64,000 nucleotides of DNA from JAGVIE01 sp964520905 (GTDB taxonomy: Bacteria > Bacteroidota > Ignavibacteria > UBA10030 > SZUA-254), in contig CAZFQL010000005.1 in the NCBI GenBank assembly GCA_964520905.1, positions 62,001 to 126,000 on the forward strand, read 5' to 3'. Shown here one piece after another: positions 34,735 to 44,095 of this stretch. The notes under the pieces are model-generated. The model was not told the DNA's origin, did not search any database, and saw only the letters and a list, made by a program, of their open reading frames with translations. Position 1 is the first letter of the stretch. Each line of letters opens with the position of its first letter. The translations under genes and the position numbers were made by a program.

Positions 34735-37257
34735 ATGCGATTTTGGTTATTGTTTTTTGTTCTAACATTTTTTATTTCCGTTTTATCTTTTGCGGGCACA
34801 GACGGAATACTGGAGGGAAAGGTTCTCAATAAAGAGACAAGAGAACCTCTCATCGGCGTATCAATTTCAATCCTTGGTACTACGCAGGGGACTGCAACAG
34901 ACCTTGAAGGAAATTTTCATATTAACAATTTAGAAGCCGGAACTTACGATCTGAGAATTTCCAATATAGGCTACCAGCCGATGATCTATAAGGCTGTTGT
35001 TGTGAGGATAGGATTGCGGACACGATTATCTGTCGAGTTGGTGCCGACTACCGTTGAGCTTGCGGAAGTGGAAGTTACCGCCGAAAGACCCCTCATCGAG
35101 AAAGATAATACCAGTACCAGTTATTCGATCGGCTCATCGCAAGTCGATAGACTACCGGTAAGGAGCGTTCAGGATATCATCACGTTATTTCCGAGCGTCA
35201 CCGCCGAAGGGAATATTCGCGGAGGGAAATCGACCGAGGTTGTTTTTCTAGTAGATGGTTTGCCGATGCAGGATGTCATCGGCGGAGGAGTCGGGACGAC
35301 ATTACCGAAAAGCTCTATCACAGAGTTTTCAATTCAATCCGGCGGATTTGAGGCGGAATACGGCAATGCCCTATCCGGAGTCGTGAATATTATAACGCGC
35401 CGTGGATCAAACAGGCATTCATTGGTAGCACGGGTTGAGAAAGATAACTGGCTTGCCGGCGGCTGGGATACACAGCATAACAAATCTACAGAGACGGAGT
35501 TTACTCTTGCCGGACCAATAATAAAGGATAAATTGCATTATTTTACAGCGAATACATTTCAGATTAACGATACAAGGTGGTGGCAGGATTTTGATAAATT
35601 TTTTAAGTCACCTGTGTACAAAGACATCAGCGGGATTAGTAAAATCGATTACAGTTTAACCCCGAGAGTTCATCTAACAGCGCAGAATGTTTACTCGCTT
35701 AGGACCTGGAGAGATTATGAATTCAGTTGGAGGTTCAATCTTAGCGGATTGCCGCCGAGAAGCAGATCATCATACCGGACCACTGCAACGATATCTCATA
35801 CATTAACAAACAGTTTACATTATAATTTATCGGCAAGTCATTATTATCTACGATCGACAATCGGAAAAGATAAATCTTCACTCGATCTCACTCCTTACGA
35901 ATACGATATCTTCCTACAGTATGTCGTAAAAGGTAATCGGGCATGGTGGTCGGACACAAAACAAAATATTTACACGGGCAAACTCGATGTTGTCTATCAA
36001 CCCAATGTAAACAATGTTTTTAAAGCAGGAATAGAGTTGAACCAATACGATATCTTTTCCGATGTAGTGAAGTACGAACCGCAGAAAACTTATTTCGGGA
36101 AAATTATGCCCGACGAACCGTTGCTCAATTACAGTTCCGCATATCACTATTTTCCCCGCAGCGGAGGCGCATATATTCAGGAAAAATTAGAGGTAGAGAA
36201 AGACGGCGCTGTAGTTAATATAGGTTTCCGCTGGGACTTCCTCGATCCGAGCAGTGAGAGGCCCGTAGTTGAATATGTCAAACCTGATACTGGCTCCGAT
36301 ACATATCAGTCCAAGGTAACGCACTTTGCAAAAGCGTCTTTAAAGCAGCAGATAAGTCCGCGCATGGGATTATCGTTTCCCCTCATGTGGGATATGTTGT
36401 TGGTGATGAACTACGGGCATTATTTTCAATTTCCGCTGTTCGATTACCTGTACTCGGGAATTAATCCCCAGCAATTAAGAAGTGGAGTAAATGTTCTTGT
36501 CGGAAATCCCGATCTGAAGCCGGAACGTACTCATGCATGGGAGATCGGCGTGAAGTATGGCATCGATGCGAAGACGCTGCTAAGCGTAATTTATTTTAAA
36601 AAAGAATTTATCGACCAGATCGATTCAAAAACATTTCTTCCCTCGAAAGCGCGTGCGGCAGGTGATTACGGGTATGCCGAGTACATCAATAATGCTTTCG
36701 CTACTGCGGAAGGATTGGAGTTCGTTCTCTCAAGACATCGGGATGAACAATTGTCCGGTTCTATTTCATATTCACTGATGAGAACCGAAGGCGTGAGCGA
36801 TTATGTCAATCAGGGTCTCAATTTGTCTCAATGGGGATTCCCGGTTTTGAATGAACCGTACCCGTTAAGCTGGGATCAACTCCACACATTAAAAGTCGCC
36901 GCCGACGCGAAACTGCCGTGGGATATTATCTGTAACGTTATCTGGACTTATAATTCCGGACGGCCCTATACATATTTCCCTACAAAAGACGGCTTTACAG
37001 CAGAAGATACTACACGCGCATTCCTGCCTAACAATGCGCGTCTTCCGGGCAACAGCGTAGTAAACATGAAATTTTCCAAAAAATTTTCTTTTGGCGATTT
37101 TTCATCATTACAAATTTATGGTGATGTTAGAAATCTATTTAACAATAAAAACGCCAAATGGGCGGATGCCAACGGTCGAATAGGGGGCCAGCTTAGCGAT
37201 CCATCCGCTTATTATGATCCTCGTAGATTTTCAATTGGGGTAAGATATGAAAGATAA
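34735..37257 (+). CDS. TonB-dependent outer-membrane receptor
   Basis: The 840-aa protein has a signal peptide (to about residue 20), a CarboxypepD_reg-like beta-sandwich (GILEGKVLNKETREPLIGVSI, about residues 23-110), a plug domain (DNTSTSYSIGSSQVDRLPV through EFSIQSGGFEAEYGNALSG, about 120-220) and a 22-strand-type barrel to the C-terminus. Energy-dependent uptake across the outer membrane is expected; the substrate is unknown. No SusD-like partner is present. It starts 2 bp after lysS and overlaps the next lipoprotein gene by 11 bp. Confidence 0.93.
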   Translation: MRFWLLFFVLTFFISVLSFAGTDGILEGKVLNKETREPLIGVSISILGTTQGTATDLEGNFHINNLEAGTYDLRISNIGYQPMIYKAVVVRIGLRTRLSVELVPTTVELAEVEVTAERPLIEKDNTSTSYSIGSSQVDRLPVRSVQDIITLFPSVTAEGNIRGGKSTEVVFLVDGLPMQDVIGGGVGTTLPKSSITEFSIQSGGFEAEYGNALSGVVNIITRRGSNRHSLVARVEKDNWLAGGWDTQHNKSTETEFTLAGPIIKDKLHYFTANTFQINDTRWWQDFDKFFKSPVYKDISGISKIDYSLTPRVHLTAQNVYSLRTWRDYEFSWRFNLSGLPPRSRSSYRTTATISHTLTNSLHYNLSASHYYLRSTIGKDKSSLDLTPYEYDIFLQYVVKGNRAWWSDTKQNIYTGKLDVVYQPNVNNVFKAGIELNQYDIFSDVVKYEPQKTYFGKIMPDEPLLNYSSAYHYFPRSGGAYIQEKLEVEKDGAVVNIGFRWDFLDPSSERPVVEYVKPDTGSDTYQSKVTHFAKASLKQQISPRMGLSFPLMWDMLLVMNYGHYFQFPLFDYLYSGINPQQLRSGVNVLVGNPDLKPERTHAWEIGVKYGIDAKTLLSVIYFKKEFIDQIDSKTFLPSKARAAGDYGYAEYINNAFATAEGLEFVLSRHRDEQLSGSISYSLMRTEGVSDYVNQGLNLSQWGFPVLNEPYPLSWDQLHTLKVAADAKLPWDIICNVIWTYNSGRPYTYFPTKDGFTAEDTTRAFLPNNARLPGNSVVNMKFSKKFSFGDFSSLQIYGDVRNLFNNKNAKWADANGRIGGQLSDPSAYYDPRRFSIGVRYER

Positions 37258-37885
37258 CATTCAACACAGATTGCCATTCTATGCGATGACTGTTTTAATA
37301 TGGTCGCTTATCTCACTATCATGTAAGGAATCGCTCCCAACATACTTAGAACCGCAGCATGTTGTCGATATCAAAGTCTCGACCGTCGAACAATATAACG
37401 ATCATCAAGCGCCACCGGGCAGGCAGAAGATGCATTTTATTATATTAGGCGAAAATATTTTCGATGAAGTGTTCTGGGATAGCGTCGACATCAAAGGTTC
37501 GGTTAGGATTTGGTGGAAACGCAAACCGGTACGGTATCGAACAATTTACCTAACCGAAAAGAACTTGACAGATCGCTCACTCATCCACAACGGCCGGATG
37601 ATGCTACTGCCGGGTCAGACTTTTTCCATGGATGTTTACTGGGATATACGAAGCGATAACGGTGTTTATCTTCCGAAGGAGATGGATTTTGCTCGCGCAA
37701 GATCACGCCAATGCGATAACAATGTTTATTGTGGAACGCCGGAAGATTTTGTAATCGAAGTTTCATTAAACGTTTATAACAGGTTGGGTTATCTCGTAGC
37801 GCCACCAAGGGAATTTACATTTTATCCTCGTGTCTGCCGATGTGCAAACTACCCGCCCTGTGGATCCGGCGGTGGTGAATGTTAA
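37247..37885 (+). CDS. Putative lipoprotein coupled to the TonB-dependent receptor
   Basis: The 212-aa product has an N-terminal hydrophobic segment ending in SLISLSCKES, consistent with a lipobox and a lipidated Cys near residue 26. The mature part has no family I recognise. The C-terminal third has several Cys (RQCDNNVYCGTP, and RVCRCANYPPCGSGGGEC at the end) that could form disulfides. The 11-bp overlap with the receptor gene argues for coupled expression and a joint role at the outer membrane. Function unknown. Confidence 0.78.
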   Translation: MKDNIQHRLPFYAMTVLIWSLISLSCKESLPTYLEPQHVVDIKVSTVEQYNDHQAPPGRQKMHFIILGENIFDEVFWDSVDIKGSVRIWWKRKPVRYRTIYLTEKNLTDRSLIHNGRMMLLPGQTFSMDVYWDIRSDNGVYLPKEMDFARARSRQCDNNVYCGTPEDFVIEVSLNVYNRLGYLVAPPREFTFYPRVCRCANYPPCGSGGGEC

Positions 37886-37992
37886 TATGCAACAGTGATA
37901 TGATTTCCACAATCATGTATATGAGAATTTGTGTCGATATCGCACCGTACTTTTACGCTATTCGAATACATATACTATAAACGAGGGGGGAG

Positions 37993-38844
37993 ATGAGAAG
38001 GTTAATATTTTTATGGCTATGCTTCATTGTACTCACGAAGTGCAATGCCTACCAGAAGGATACTCTAACAAACTCTTCACAATCTGAGGTTCATCCTGAA
38101 AGATTAGCCATAGTTTTATCCGGATCAGCGTTGATATTAGCGGCTGCTCATATTCAGAATTATAATTCATGGTGGAAGGGTGAACGAAGCCGATTTCATT
38201 TTGGCGATGGTGGCATACGCACACTTAGTGCAGATAAAGCCGGACATTTCTATTTTACATATGTTTCTAGTGATCTCCTTAGCCGTTCATTCGATTGGGC
38301 TGGTGTAGAACGAAGTAAGTCGTTGCTCTATGCAGCCGCAATTAGTCTTTCATTCCAACTTTATGTCGAGACAGAAGATGGTTTCACGAAAGCGCTTGGG
38401 TTCAGTGGAGGGGATGCACTTGCCGATATTGCAGGTGCTTTTTATCCGACACTCCAATATTATGTCCCTTGGTTTGAAGATGTTCGATTCAAGTGGAGCT
38501 GTTATCCATCGGCGAGATTCAGAGCGGGAAATTATCAAACAATCATCGATGATTATGAGAGCATGTACTTCTGGCTTAGCTTGGGTAGGAAAGTTTTTCC
38601 TTCTTTTATGGAATCAATCTTGCCGTCATTCCTGTGTATCGCAGTAGGATATGGAGTCACTGGTCTTGATCGTTCGGATGGCGGTAATCGAGAACTCTTC
38701 ATAGGATTGGATTATGATTTCACCCGTTTGCCGGGCAGAGGTTCATTTCTAACCGCAGTCAAACAAATAATGAACTATATTCATTTCCCTGCACCGACGA
38801 TTCGAGTAACTCCACGCGTAATTCTGTATGGTTTTCATTTTTGA
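37993..38844 (+). CDS. DUF2279-family envelope protein
   Basis: The 283-aa protein begins with a signal-like segment and contains the DUF2279 (YfiM-like) pattern: DKAGHFYFTYVSSDLLSRSF, then YVETEDGFTKALGFSGGDALADIAGAF (about residues 75-155), with several membrane-prone helices. Conserved Asp/His positions suggest an active or binding site near the membrane, but no activity is established. GGGGGGAG precedes the ATG. The next gene, a glycosyltransferase, starts within 15 bp of its stop, so they are probably one unit. Confidence 0.82.
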   Translation: MRRLIFLWLCFIVLTKCNAYQKDTLTNSSQSEVHPERLAIVLSGSALILAAAHIQNYNSWWKGERSRFHFGDGGIRTLSADKAGHFYFTYVSSDLLSRSFDWAGVERSKSLLYAAAISLSFQLYVETEDGFTKALGFSGGDALADIAGAFYPTLQYYVPWFEDVRFKWSCYPSARFRAGNYQTIIDDYESMYFWLSLGRKVFPSFMESILPSFLCIAVGYGVTGLDRSDGGNRELFIGLDYDFTRLPGRGSFLTAVKQIMNYIHFPAPTIRVTPRVILYGFHF

Positions 38845-38858
38845 ATGAAAGGAATCAA

Positions 38859-39599
38859 TTGCCCAAAAATTATCCGCAGATCAGCATCGTCATTCCTACA
38901 CTCCAGGAAGAAAAAGCGCTAAGGGATACATTACGTCAGTTCACATCATCGCTTCGCAGGCAATTCAACCTGGAAATTATTGTCAGTGATGGCGGAAGCA
39001 CCGATGAGACTGTAAAAATTGGCAATGAATATGCCGATAAAGTTATTGTACACTCTGATAAGATGAAACAGAATATTTCAATGGGTCGAAATCAGGGGGC
39101 ATGGATTGCGCAAGGCGATACTCTTATTTTTTTAAATGCAGACGTCATCATAGAAGATCCTGAAAAATTTTTCAAACTGATGATAAACGCAATTATAGAT
39201 GACAGCATCGTAGCGGCGACATGCAATGTCAATATCTATCCGGAGCAAGAACGGATCAGCGATTGGATGTTTCATAATTTTTTCAATGGATATTTTTGGT
39301 TTTTGAATCTTTTAGGAATGGGTATGGGCAGGGGGGAATGCCATGTTATCAAAAAAGAAGTCTTTAAAAAAGTAAACGGATATAATGAGACGATGGCTGC
39401 CGGTGAGGATTATGAATTATTCTTGAGATTACATCGATTGGGGAAAATAAAATTCGTTCGGCAATTGACGGTATTCGAGTCGCCCCGCCGATTCAGGAAA
39501 TACGGGTACTTGTGGATCAGTATCCTGTGGTTTATAAATGCGCTCAGCGTTTTTCTTTTTGATCGCTCAATGGTTGACGAATGGAAACCTGTCAGATAA
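38859..39599 (+). CDS. Family 2 glycosyltransferase
   Basis: The TTG at 38859 is preferred over the TTG at 38841 because GAAAGGA lies 6 nt before it and the upstream gene ends at 38844. The 246-aa GT-A fold has ISIVIPTLQEEKALRDTL, the nucleotide-sugar motif VSDGGSTDET, the DXD-like FLNADV and a catalytic-region AGEDYELFLRLHRLG (ED signature). A C-terminal hydrophobic stretch (YLWISILWFINALSVFLF) suggests membrane association. Donor and acceptor are unknown. Confidence 0.9.
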   Translation: MPKNYPQISIVIPTLQEEKALRDTLRQFTSSLRRQFNLEIIVSDGGSTDETVKIGNEYADKVIVHSDKMKQNISMGRNQGAWIAQGDTLIFLNADVIIEDPEKFFKLMINAIIDDSIVAATCNVNIYPEQERISDWMFHNFFNGYFWFLNLLGMGMGRGECHVIKKEVFKKVNGYNETMAAGEDYELFLRLHRLGKIKFVRQLTVFESPRRFRKYGYLWISILWFINALSVFLFDRSMVDEWKPVR

Positions 39600-39618
39600 T
39601 CTTCAAAAATCGCAATAT

Positions 39619-39647
39619 TTGACTTTCATACGGATTTTGGATATAAT
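39619..39647 (+). promoter_or_regulatory. Promoter of the CtpA-type protease gene
   Basis: TTGACT (39619-39624), 17 nt, TATAAT (39642-39647). The predicted start near 39654 gives a leader of about 33 nt before the ATG at 39687. Confidence 0.75.
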
Positions 39648-39686
39648 TTTATCAGTAGCAATAATTTTTTGAATTAGGATTAATAG

Positions 39687-41318
39687 ATGAAAAAAAGCTT
39701 TTCTCTTCCAACCGTAAGCATATTGTTCTTTGTAGCGCTTCTTCTCGGGATGCAGATAAACAATCTGATATCCGGAGATAACATATTCGAACAGCTAAAT
39801 AAATTTAAAGATGTTCTAAGCCTCGCAGAAAAATATTATGTAGATGATGTCGATACACCCAAATTGGTTGAATCGGCAATAAACGGAATGTTGTCCAACC
39901 TCGACCCGCATTCTATTTATATTCCAGTCTCTCAATTACCCAGAGTCAACGAAGATTTCCAGGGAAGCTTCGAAGGAATTGGCGTCGAATATGCAGTTAT
40001 TAACGATACTTTAATTGTAGTTACTCCTATTACAGGAGGTCCCAGTGAAATGCTCGGAATACTTGCGGGTGATAAAATTATTAAGATAAATGATTCCTCC
40101 GCAGTAGGAATCAAACAGGAAGATGTTCCTAAAAAACTAAGAGGACCCAAAGGCACTCATGTTAAGGTTGCTATCTATAGGCACGGTGAAAAGAATTTGA
40201 TTGATTTCGATATTACTCGTGATAAAATTCCTCTTTATAGCGTCGATGTATCATACATGATCGATCACGAAGTCGGTTACATAAGTGTCAATCGGTTCTC
40301 CGCTACGACTTACAATGAATTTGTAGATGGGATAACCAAACTTCAAAGTAAGGGTTTGAAGAAGCTTATAGTTGATCTGCGGAATAACGGCGGCGGTTTG
40401 ATGGATCAGGCTGTTAAGATGGTCGACGAATTATTACCGTATGCAGGTAAAAAGATTGTATACACCAAGGCGCGCAGACCGGAATTTAACGAGGAATACA
40501 CAAGCAGGGGACAAGGTAAATATGCAAGTATCCCGATCATCATCTTGGTTAACGCAGGGTCTGCTTCTGCCAGCGAGATTGTTTCGGGAGCAATTCAAGA
40601 TTGGGATCGTGGTTTGATTGTTGGAGAGACGACATTTGGCAAAGGATTGGTCCAGCGACAGTTCGAATTACCGGATAAGTCGGCTTTCAGATTAACAATT
40701 GCCAGATACTATACACCTTCGGGCAGATTGATTCAGCGACCATACGGAAAGGATTTGGATGCTTACCGCAAAGAGGCGTTCGAGCGTAAGGAAGAGGAGG
40801 GAGATAATGTTGAACATAACATTGAAATCAACAAGATTCAAGCAGAGGAGAAAGATTCAACGAAACCTGTTTTTCAAACAGCGTCCGGGAGAAAGGTGTA
40901 CGGCGGCGGCGGTATAACACCTGATTATATAGTGAAGGCAGAACGCGCTTCGACTTTGTTTGTACAAATTCTGAGCAAAGGCGTTTTCCGTGAATATGCG
41001 CTCGGTTATATCGATAAGTTCGGAAAACAAATCCAAAATGATTACGGAAAAGATCTGAAAAAATATTTAGACGACTTTACAACTACAGATGCTATGCTGA
41101 GCGATTTTGAAACTTTGGCAAAGAAAAAAGGTGTAGTGATCGACAGTGTGCAATTTGAGAAAGACAAGATCGACTTTAGAACACGAATCAAAGCTGAGAT
41201 TGCTCGTATAGACTGGGGCAACGAAGGTTGGTTTTCGGTATATAGTTCGAACGATCACCAACTCCAGAAGGCGCTCGGTCTGTTTCCCGAAGCTGCGAAG
41301 ATTTCCGGTCTTAACTGA
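39687..41318 (+). CDS. S41-family C-terminal processing peptidase (CtpA/Prc type)
   Basis: The 543-aa protein has an N-terminal membrane or signal segment, a PDZ domain (about residues 85-170; SFEGIGVEYAVINDTLIV, GILAGDKIIKINDSS) and the S41 core with catalytic Ser in AGSASASEIVSGA (about residue 292) and Lys in FGKGLVQRQF (about residue 317). The C-terminal 150 residues are an extra helical extension common in Bacteroidota homologues. It should cleave periplasmic proteins near their C-termini. It has its own promoter and is followed 29 bp later by a DUF3108 gene. Confidence 0.94.
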   Translation: MKKSFSLPTVSILFFVALLLGMQINNLISGDNIFEQLNKFKDVLSLAEKYYVDDVDTPKLVESAINGMLSNLDPHSIYIPVSQLPRVNEDFQGSFEGIGVEYAVINDTLIVVTPITGGPSEMLGILAGDKIIKINDSSAVGIKQEDVPKKLRGPKGTHVKVAIYRHGEKNLIDFDITRDKIPLYSVDVSYMIDHEVGYISVNRFSATTYNEFVDGITKLQSKGLKKLIVDLRNNGGGLMDQAVKMVDELLPYAGKKIVYTKARRPEFNEEYTSRGQGKYASIPIIILVNAGSASASEIVSGAIQDWDRGLIVGETTFGKGLVQRQFELPDKSAFRLTIARYYTPSGRLIQRPYGKDLDAYRKEAFERKEEEGDNVEHNIEINKIQAEEKDSTKPVFQTASGRKVYGGGGITPDYIVKAERASTLFVQILSKGVFREYALGYIDKFGKQIQNDYGKDLKKYLDDFTTTDAMLSDFETLAKKKGVVIDSVQFEKDKIDFRTRIKAEIARIDWGNEGWFSVYSSNDHQLQKALGLFPEAAKISGLN

Positions 41319-41347
41319 TATAATGCAGAAATAGCAGGAATTTATAC

Positions 41348-42193
41348 TTGACTGTCAAAGAATTGATTTGGAAAATGTTGAACAAATCGGTTGTTCTCAT
41401 TTTTATTTGCATCATCGTCAGTTGGGATGTCTCGGCATATAATACAAAAAAAATTACAGCCTCAGGAGCGGTAGATTCTGTTCTTCAAACAGGCGAAGAG
41501 TTAACCTACAACGTGAGCTTTCTTGGTATAGATTTAGGGCAGGTTAAAGTCAAAAATCTTGAAACGATTACTAAAGATAATCGTACCACCTACAAGACAA
41601 TCGCTTATATTGATTCATACAAGGGCGTCCCGCTGGTCGATCTTCACGCCGTTTACGAAAGCATTTTTGATCCTGCTATTTATTCAACCTGGTTTCATGC
41701 GCGAGATAAAAAAGATACACAATGGATATCGTATATCTATAATTTTGATTATTCAAGGCAATCTGTTTATGTAGAAGAAGGCAGATGGAAAAGTGGAAAG
41801 ATCGATAGACGCGATACACTCCGGATCGATACGCTCACTCAGGATGGTTTGTCATTATTTTTCTATGCTCGTAAACATGCTGCCGACCGAAATCCAGTGA
41901 ATATACCCGTTATCGTTAACGAGAAAAAAGGAAATGCCTACATTAACTTTACCGGTGAGAGGACTAAAGAAAAAATTGACGCGGTCGATTATCCGGTCGA
42001 TGTGATTTATTTCGATGGTCAGGCAAATTTTATCGGCGTATTCGGATTAACCGGCGGCTTTGAGGGATGGTTCAGTAACGACAATGCCCATATCCCAATT
42101 TTAGCTAAGATGAAAGTGCTAATCGGCAGCATTCATATTGAATTGGTCAGCTGGAAGCGCGAAGGATGGTCACCGCCTCGTTACTCGAATTAA
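41348..42193 (+). CDS. DUF3108-domain periplasmic protein
   Basis: The 281-aa product (TTG start with AGGA upstream) has a signal peptide (about residues 12-30) and a DUF3108 domain over most of its length: GEELTYNVSFLGIDLGQVKV, then ESIFDPAIYSTWFHARD and a final ILAKMKVLIGSIHIELVSW. The family has a lipocalin-like or LolA-like beta-barrel look and is thought to act in the periplasm, but its role is not established. Probably co-transcribed with the upstream protease. Confidence 0.83.
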   Translation: MTVKELIWKMLNKSVVLIFICIIVSWDVSAYNTKKITASGAVDSVLQTGEELTYNVSFLGIDLGQVKVKNLETITKDNRTTYKTIAYIDSYKGVPLVDLHAVYESIFDPAIYSTWFHARDKKDTQWISYIYNFDYSRQSVYVEEGRWKSGKIDRRDTLRIDTLTQDGLSLFFYARKHAADRNPVNIPVIVNEKKGNAYINFTGERTKEKIDAVDYPVDVIYFDGQANFIGVFGLTGGFEGWFSNDNAHIPILAKMKVLIGSIHIELVSWKREGWSPPRYSN

Positions 42194-42236
42194 TAAGAAC
42201 GATATTCCGGGTAATGTGAATTATAATAATCGAAAT

Positions 42237-42265
42237 TTGACATTATAGAATAAAATCTATATAAT
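42237..42265 (+). promoter_or_regulatory. Promoter of the MBL-fold hydrolase gene
   Basis: TTGACA (42237-42242), 17 nt, TATAAT (42260-42265): exact consensus hexamers at ideal spacing, about 65 nt upstream of the predicted ATG. Confidence 0.8.
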
Positions 42266-42335
42266 CATGCAATGAAATAATGATTCATGTAAGGATTTTC
42301 GAAACAGTAAGTATCATACAATGTGAGCAGATAAT

Positions 42336-43232
42336 ATGAGATTGAAATTTTGGGGAACACGAGGCTCAATCTCTACTCCCGGAAAAGAAACTGTCCGGTA
42401 CGGTGGTAATACACCTTGTATCGAGTTACGCCTCCTGAACGAAGAGCTGGTTATCCTTGATGCGGGTACCGGAATCAGAAATCTCGGCGAAACCTTGATT
42501 GAGAACGGAGAATCGATCAATGCCTATATACTGATTTCTCATCCGCATTGGGATCATATCCAGGGATTTCCATTTTTCAAACCGGCTTTTATTTCAGGCA
42601 ACGAGTTGACCATAGTCGGCGGTGAATCGGAAAAGGTTTCGTTGAAAAAAATGATTTCCGACCAGATGAACAAAGTATATTTTCCGATTCAATTGAATGA
42701 ATTGAAAGCAAAAATAAATTTTAAACGTGTTGGAGAAGAAGAATTTTCGGTACTGGGTGCGACTGTCAAGACGATGTACGTCAATCATCCATCTTTCGCA
42801 ATTGGATACCGGATCACACAAGCTGGGAAATCATTGGTTTATATCAGCGACAATGAACCGTTCGATAGACGGGTTGTTCAGGAAATGCGGAATATTGAAA
42901 AGGTTGTGATTGACCGCTACTCACATTCTAAATCTGACCCGAATCAGTGTGTATTCGATTTTGTACGCAATGCCGATGTACTCATTCATGATTCAACATA
43001 TACACCTGAAGAATATGTCGATCGTGTCGGTTGGGGGCATTCGCATTATCTGTTTACACTAAAAGTAGCAGCAGAGGGAAAAGTTAAGCGGCTGGTTCTC
43101 TTCCATCATGATCCTGCCCATAACGATGCTAAGGTTGATGATATTTTAAAAACATGCCGCAAGGAAATACGAAATCGACAATATAAATTCGATTGTGTAG
43201 CGGCAGCGGAAGGGATGGAACTTGAAATATAA
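42336..43232 (+). CDS. MBL-fold metallo-hydrolase
   Basis: The 298-aa protein has the metallo-beta-lactamase fold. The metal motif reads HPHWDH (ISHPHWDHIQGFPFF, about residues 67-72), with the further Asp in VYISDNEPF and a His in LFHHDPAHND. The opening GTRGSISTPGKETVRYGGNTPCIEL matches a phosphodiesterase-like subgroup (RNase Z/PhnP relatives). Substrate unknown; cyclic nucleotide or phosphodiester cleavage is plausible. It has its own strong promoter. Confidence 0.9.
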   Translation: MRLKFWGTRGSISTPGKETVRYGGNTPCIELRLLNEELVILDAGTGIRNLGETLIENGESINAYILISHPHWDHIQGFPFFKPAFISGNELTIVGGESEKVSLKKMISDQMNKVYFPIQLNELKAKINFKRVGEEEFSVLGATVKTMYVNHPSFAIGYRITQAGKSLVYISDNEPFDRRVVQEMRNIEKVVIDRYSHSKSDPNQCVFDFVRNADVLIHDSTYTPEEYVDRVGWGHSHYLFTLKVAAEGKVKRLVLFHHDPAHNDAKVDDILKTCRKEIRNRQYKFDCVAAAEGMELEI

Positions 43233-43244
43233 TAGAGTCGGTAC

Positions 43245-43273
43245 TTGACATTGATACAAAGCAGGTATTATAT
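43245..43273 (+). promoter_or_regulatory. Promoter of the cold-shock gene
   Basis: TTGACA (43245-43250), 17 nt, TTATAT (43268-43273). The leader of about 36 nt carries TAGGAG before the ATG at 43316. Confidence 0.7.
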
Positions 43274-43315
43274 TGCACAATAAAATCAACAATATTATAG
43301 GAGCAAGTACACCTT

Positions 43316-43525
43316 ATGGCAACTGGTAAAGTGAAGTGGTTCGATGGTAAAAAGGGATTTGGATTTATAGTCCCTGACGAGGGCAACGGCGATATTTTTG
43401 TTCATTACTCGACTATCAAAACGGATAATGAATTCAAGTTGTTAAAAGAAGGTATGTCTGTACAGTACGACGTTACCGAAGGGAAAAAAGGTTTGCAGGC
43501 TATCAATGTTGTGGTGTTGCCATAA
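43316..43525 (+). CDS. Cold-shock (CspA-family) protein
   Basis: The 69-aa protein is a single cold-shock OB fold with both RNA-binding motifs: KWFDGKKGFGFIVPD (RNP1) and DIFVHYSTI (RNP2). It should bind single-stranded RNA/DNA as a chaperone. It has a dedicated promoter, TAGGAG before the start, and a terminator 26 bp after the stop, so it is a stand-alone unit. The product is slightly longer than usual for the family. Confidence 0.96.
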   Translation: MATGKVKWFDGKKGFGFIVPDEGNGDIFVHYSTIKTDNEFKLLKEGMSVQYDVTEGKKGLQAINVVVLP

Positions 43526-43550
43526 CGACTAAAATACATATTATTATGTT

Positions 43551-43596
43551 ACCCCGAATATAAGGCCCGCCATACAAGCCAACAATCGGGGTTTTT
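43551..43596 (+). terminator. Terminator after the cold-shock gene
   Basis: ACCCCGA (43551-43557) pairs with TCGGGGT (43586-43592), followed by a T run. The loop is long (28 nt). Confidence 0.7.
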
Positions 43597-43630
43597 ATTT
43601 GCGAATGTTATATAAAGGATACTGAATCGG

Positions 43631-44095
43631 ATGTCATTTATTTTTAAAGAAAGCGACATAAAAAAATTAACCAAAACGCTTGGCGTTCGCGCTAAACACA
43701 AGGGAAATAATTATAGATTTGAGCTTGAAGGACGTGGAACGGGTCGAAAGCTTACATTAGAAATTTATCCGAACATTCTCATAGGCAAGCGTCGTGGAAA
43801 TCTTGTCTCAGTGTACACTTCTAACTCGCATCTTCAGCTGCATTTCTGTTCCGGTTTCGTAATCAGCGGGATGTTGAATGAAGTAACATTCATCGGCGAA
43901 AACAACGGTAAGCTTTCAGGTCTAATTATTGAAAAAGAAGGCGGCTGTTCGCTATATGCGAATGTTGACAGAGAAATTCTCTCCGGCGATTTCACGCGCT
44001 TAGGTCCTGAAGTAATGCTCTCTGGCATAGCTCTATCGTTGACCGAAACGCTATTGCCAGAAAAAAAACCGCTATCGGAACGCAAACGTTCATGA
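43631..44095 (+). CDS. Conserved-looking protein of unknown function
   Basis: The 154-aa cytoplasmic protein has no signal peptide and no family I recognise. It is beta-rich (RKLTLEIYPNILIGKRRGNLVSVYT, LQLHFCSGFVISGMLNEVTFIG) and basic near the N-terminus. Its stop overlaps the ATG of ybeY by 4 bp, which implies coupled translation and a possible link to rRNA maturation or translation. Nothing more can be said from the sequence. Confidence 0.75.
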   Translation: MSFIFKESDIKKLTKTLGVRAKHKGNNYRFELEGRGTGRKLTLEIYPNILIGKRRGNLVSVYTSNSHLQLHFCSGFVISGMLNEVTFIGENNGKLSGLIIEKEGGCSLYANVDREILSGDFTRLGPEVMLSGIALSLTETLLPEKKPLSERKRS

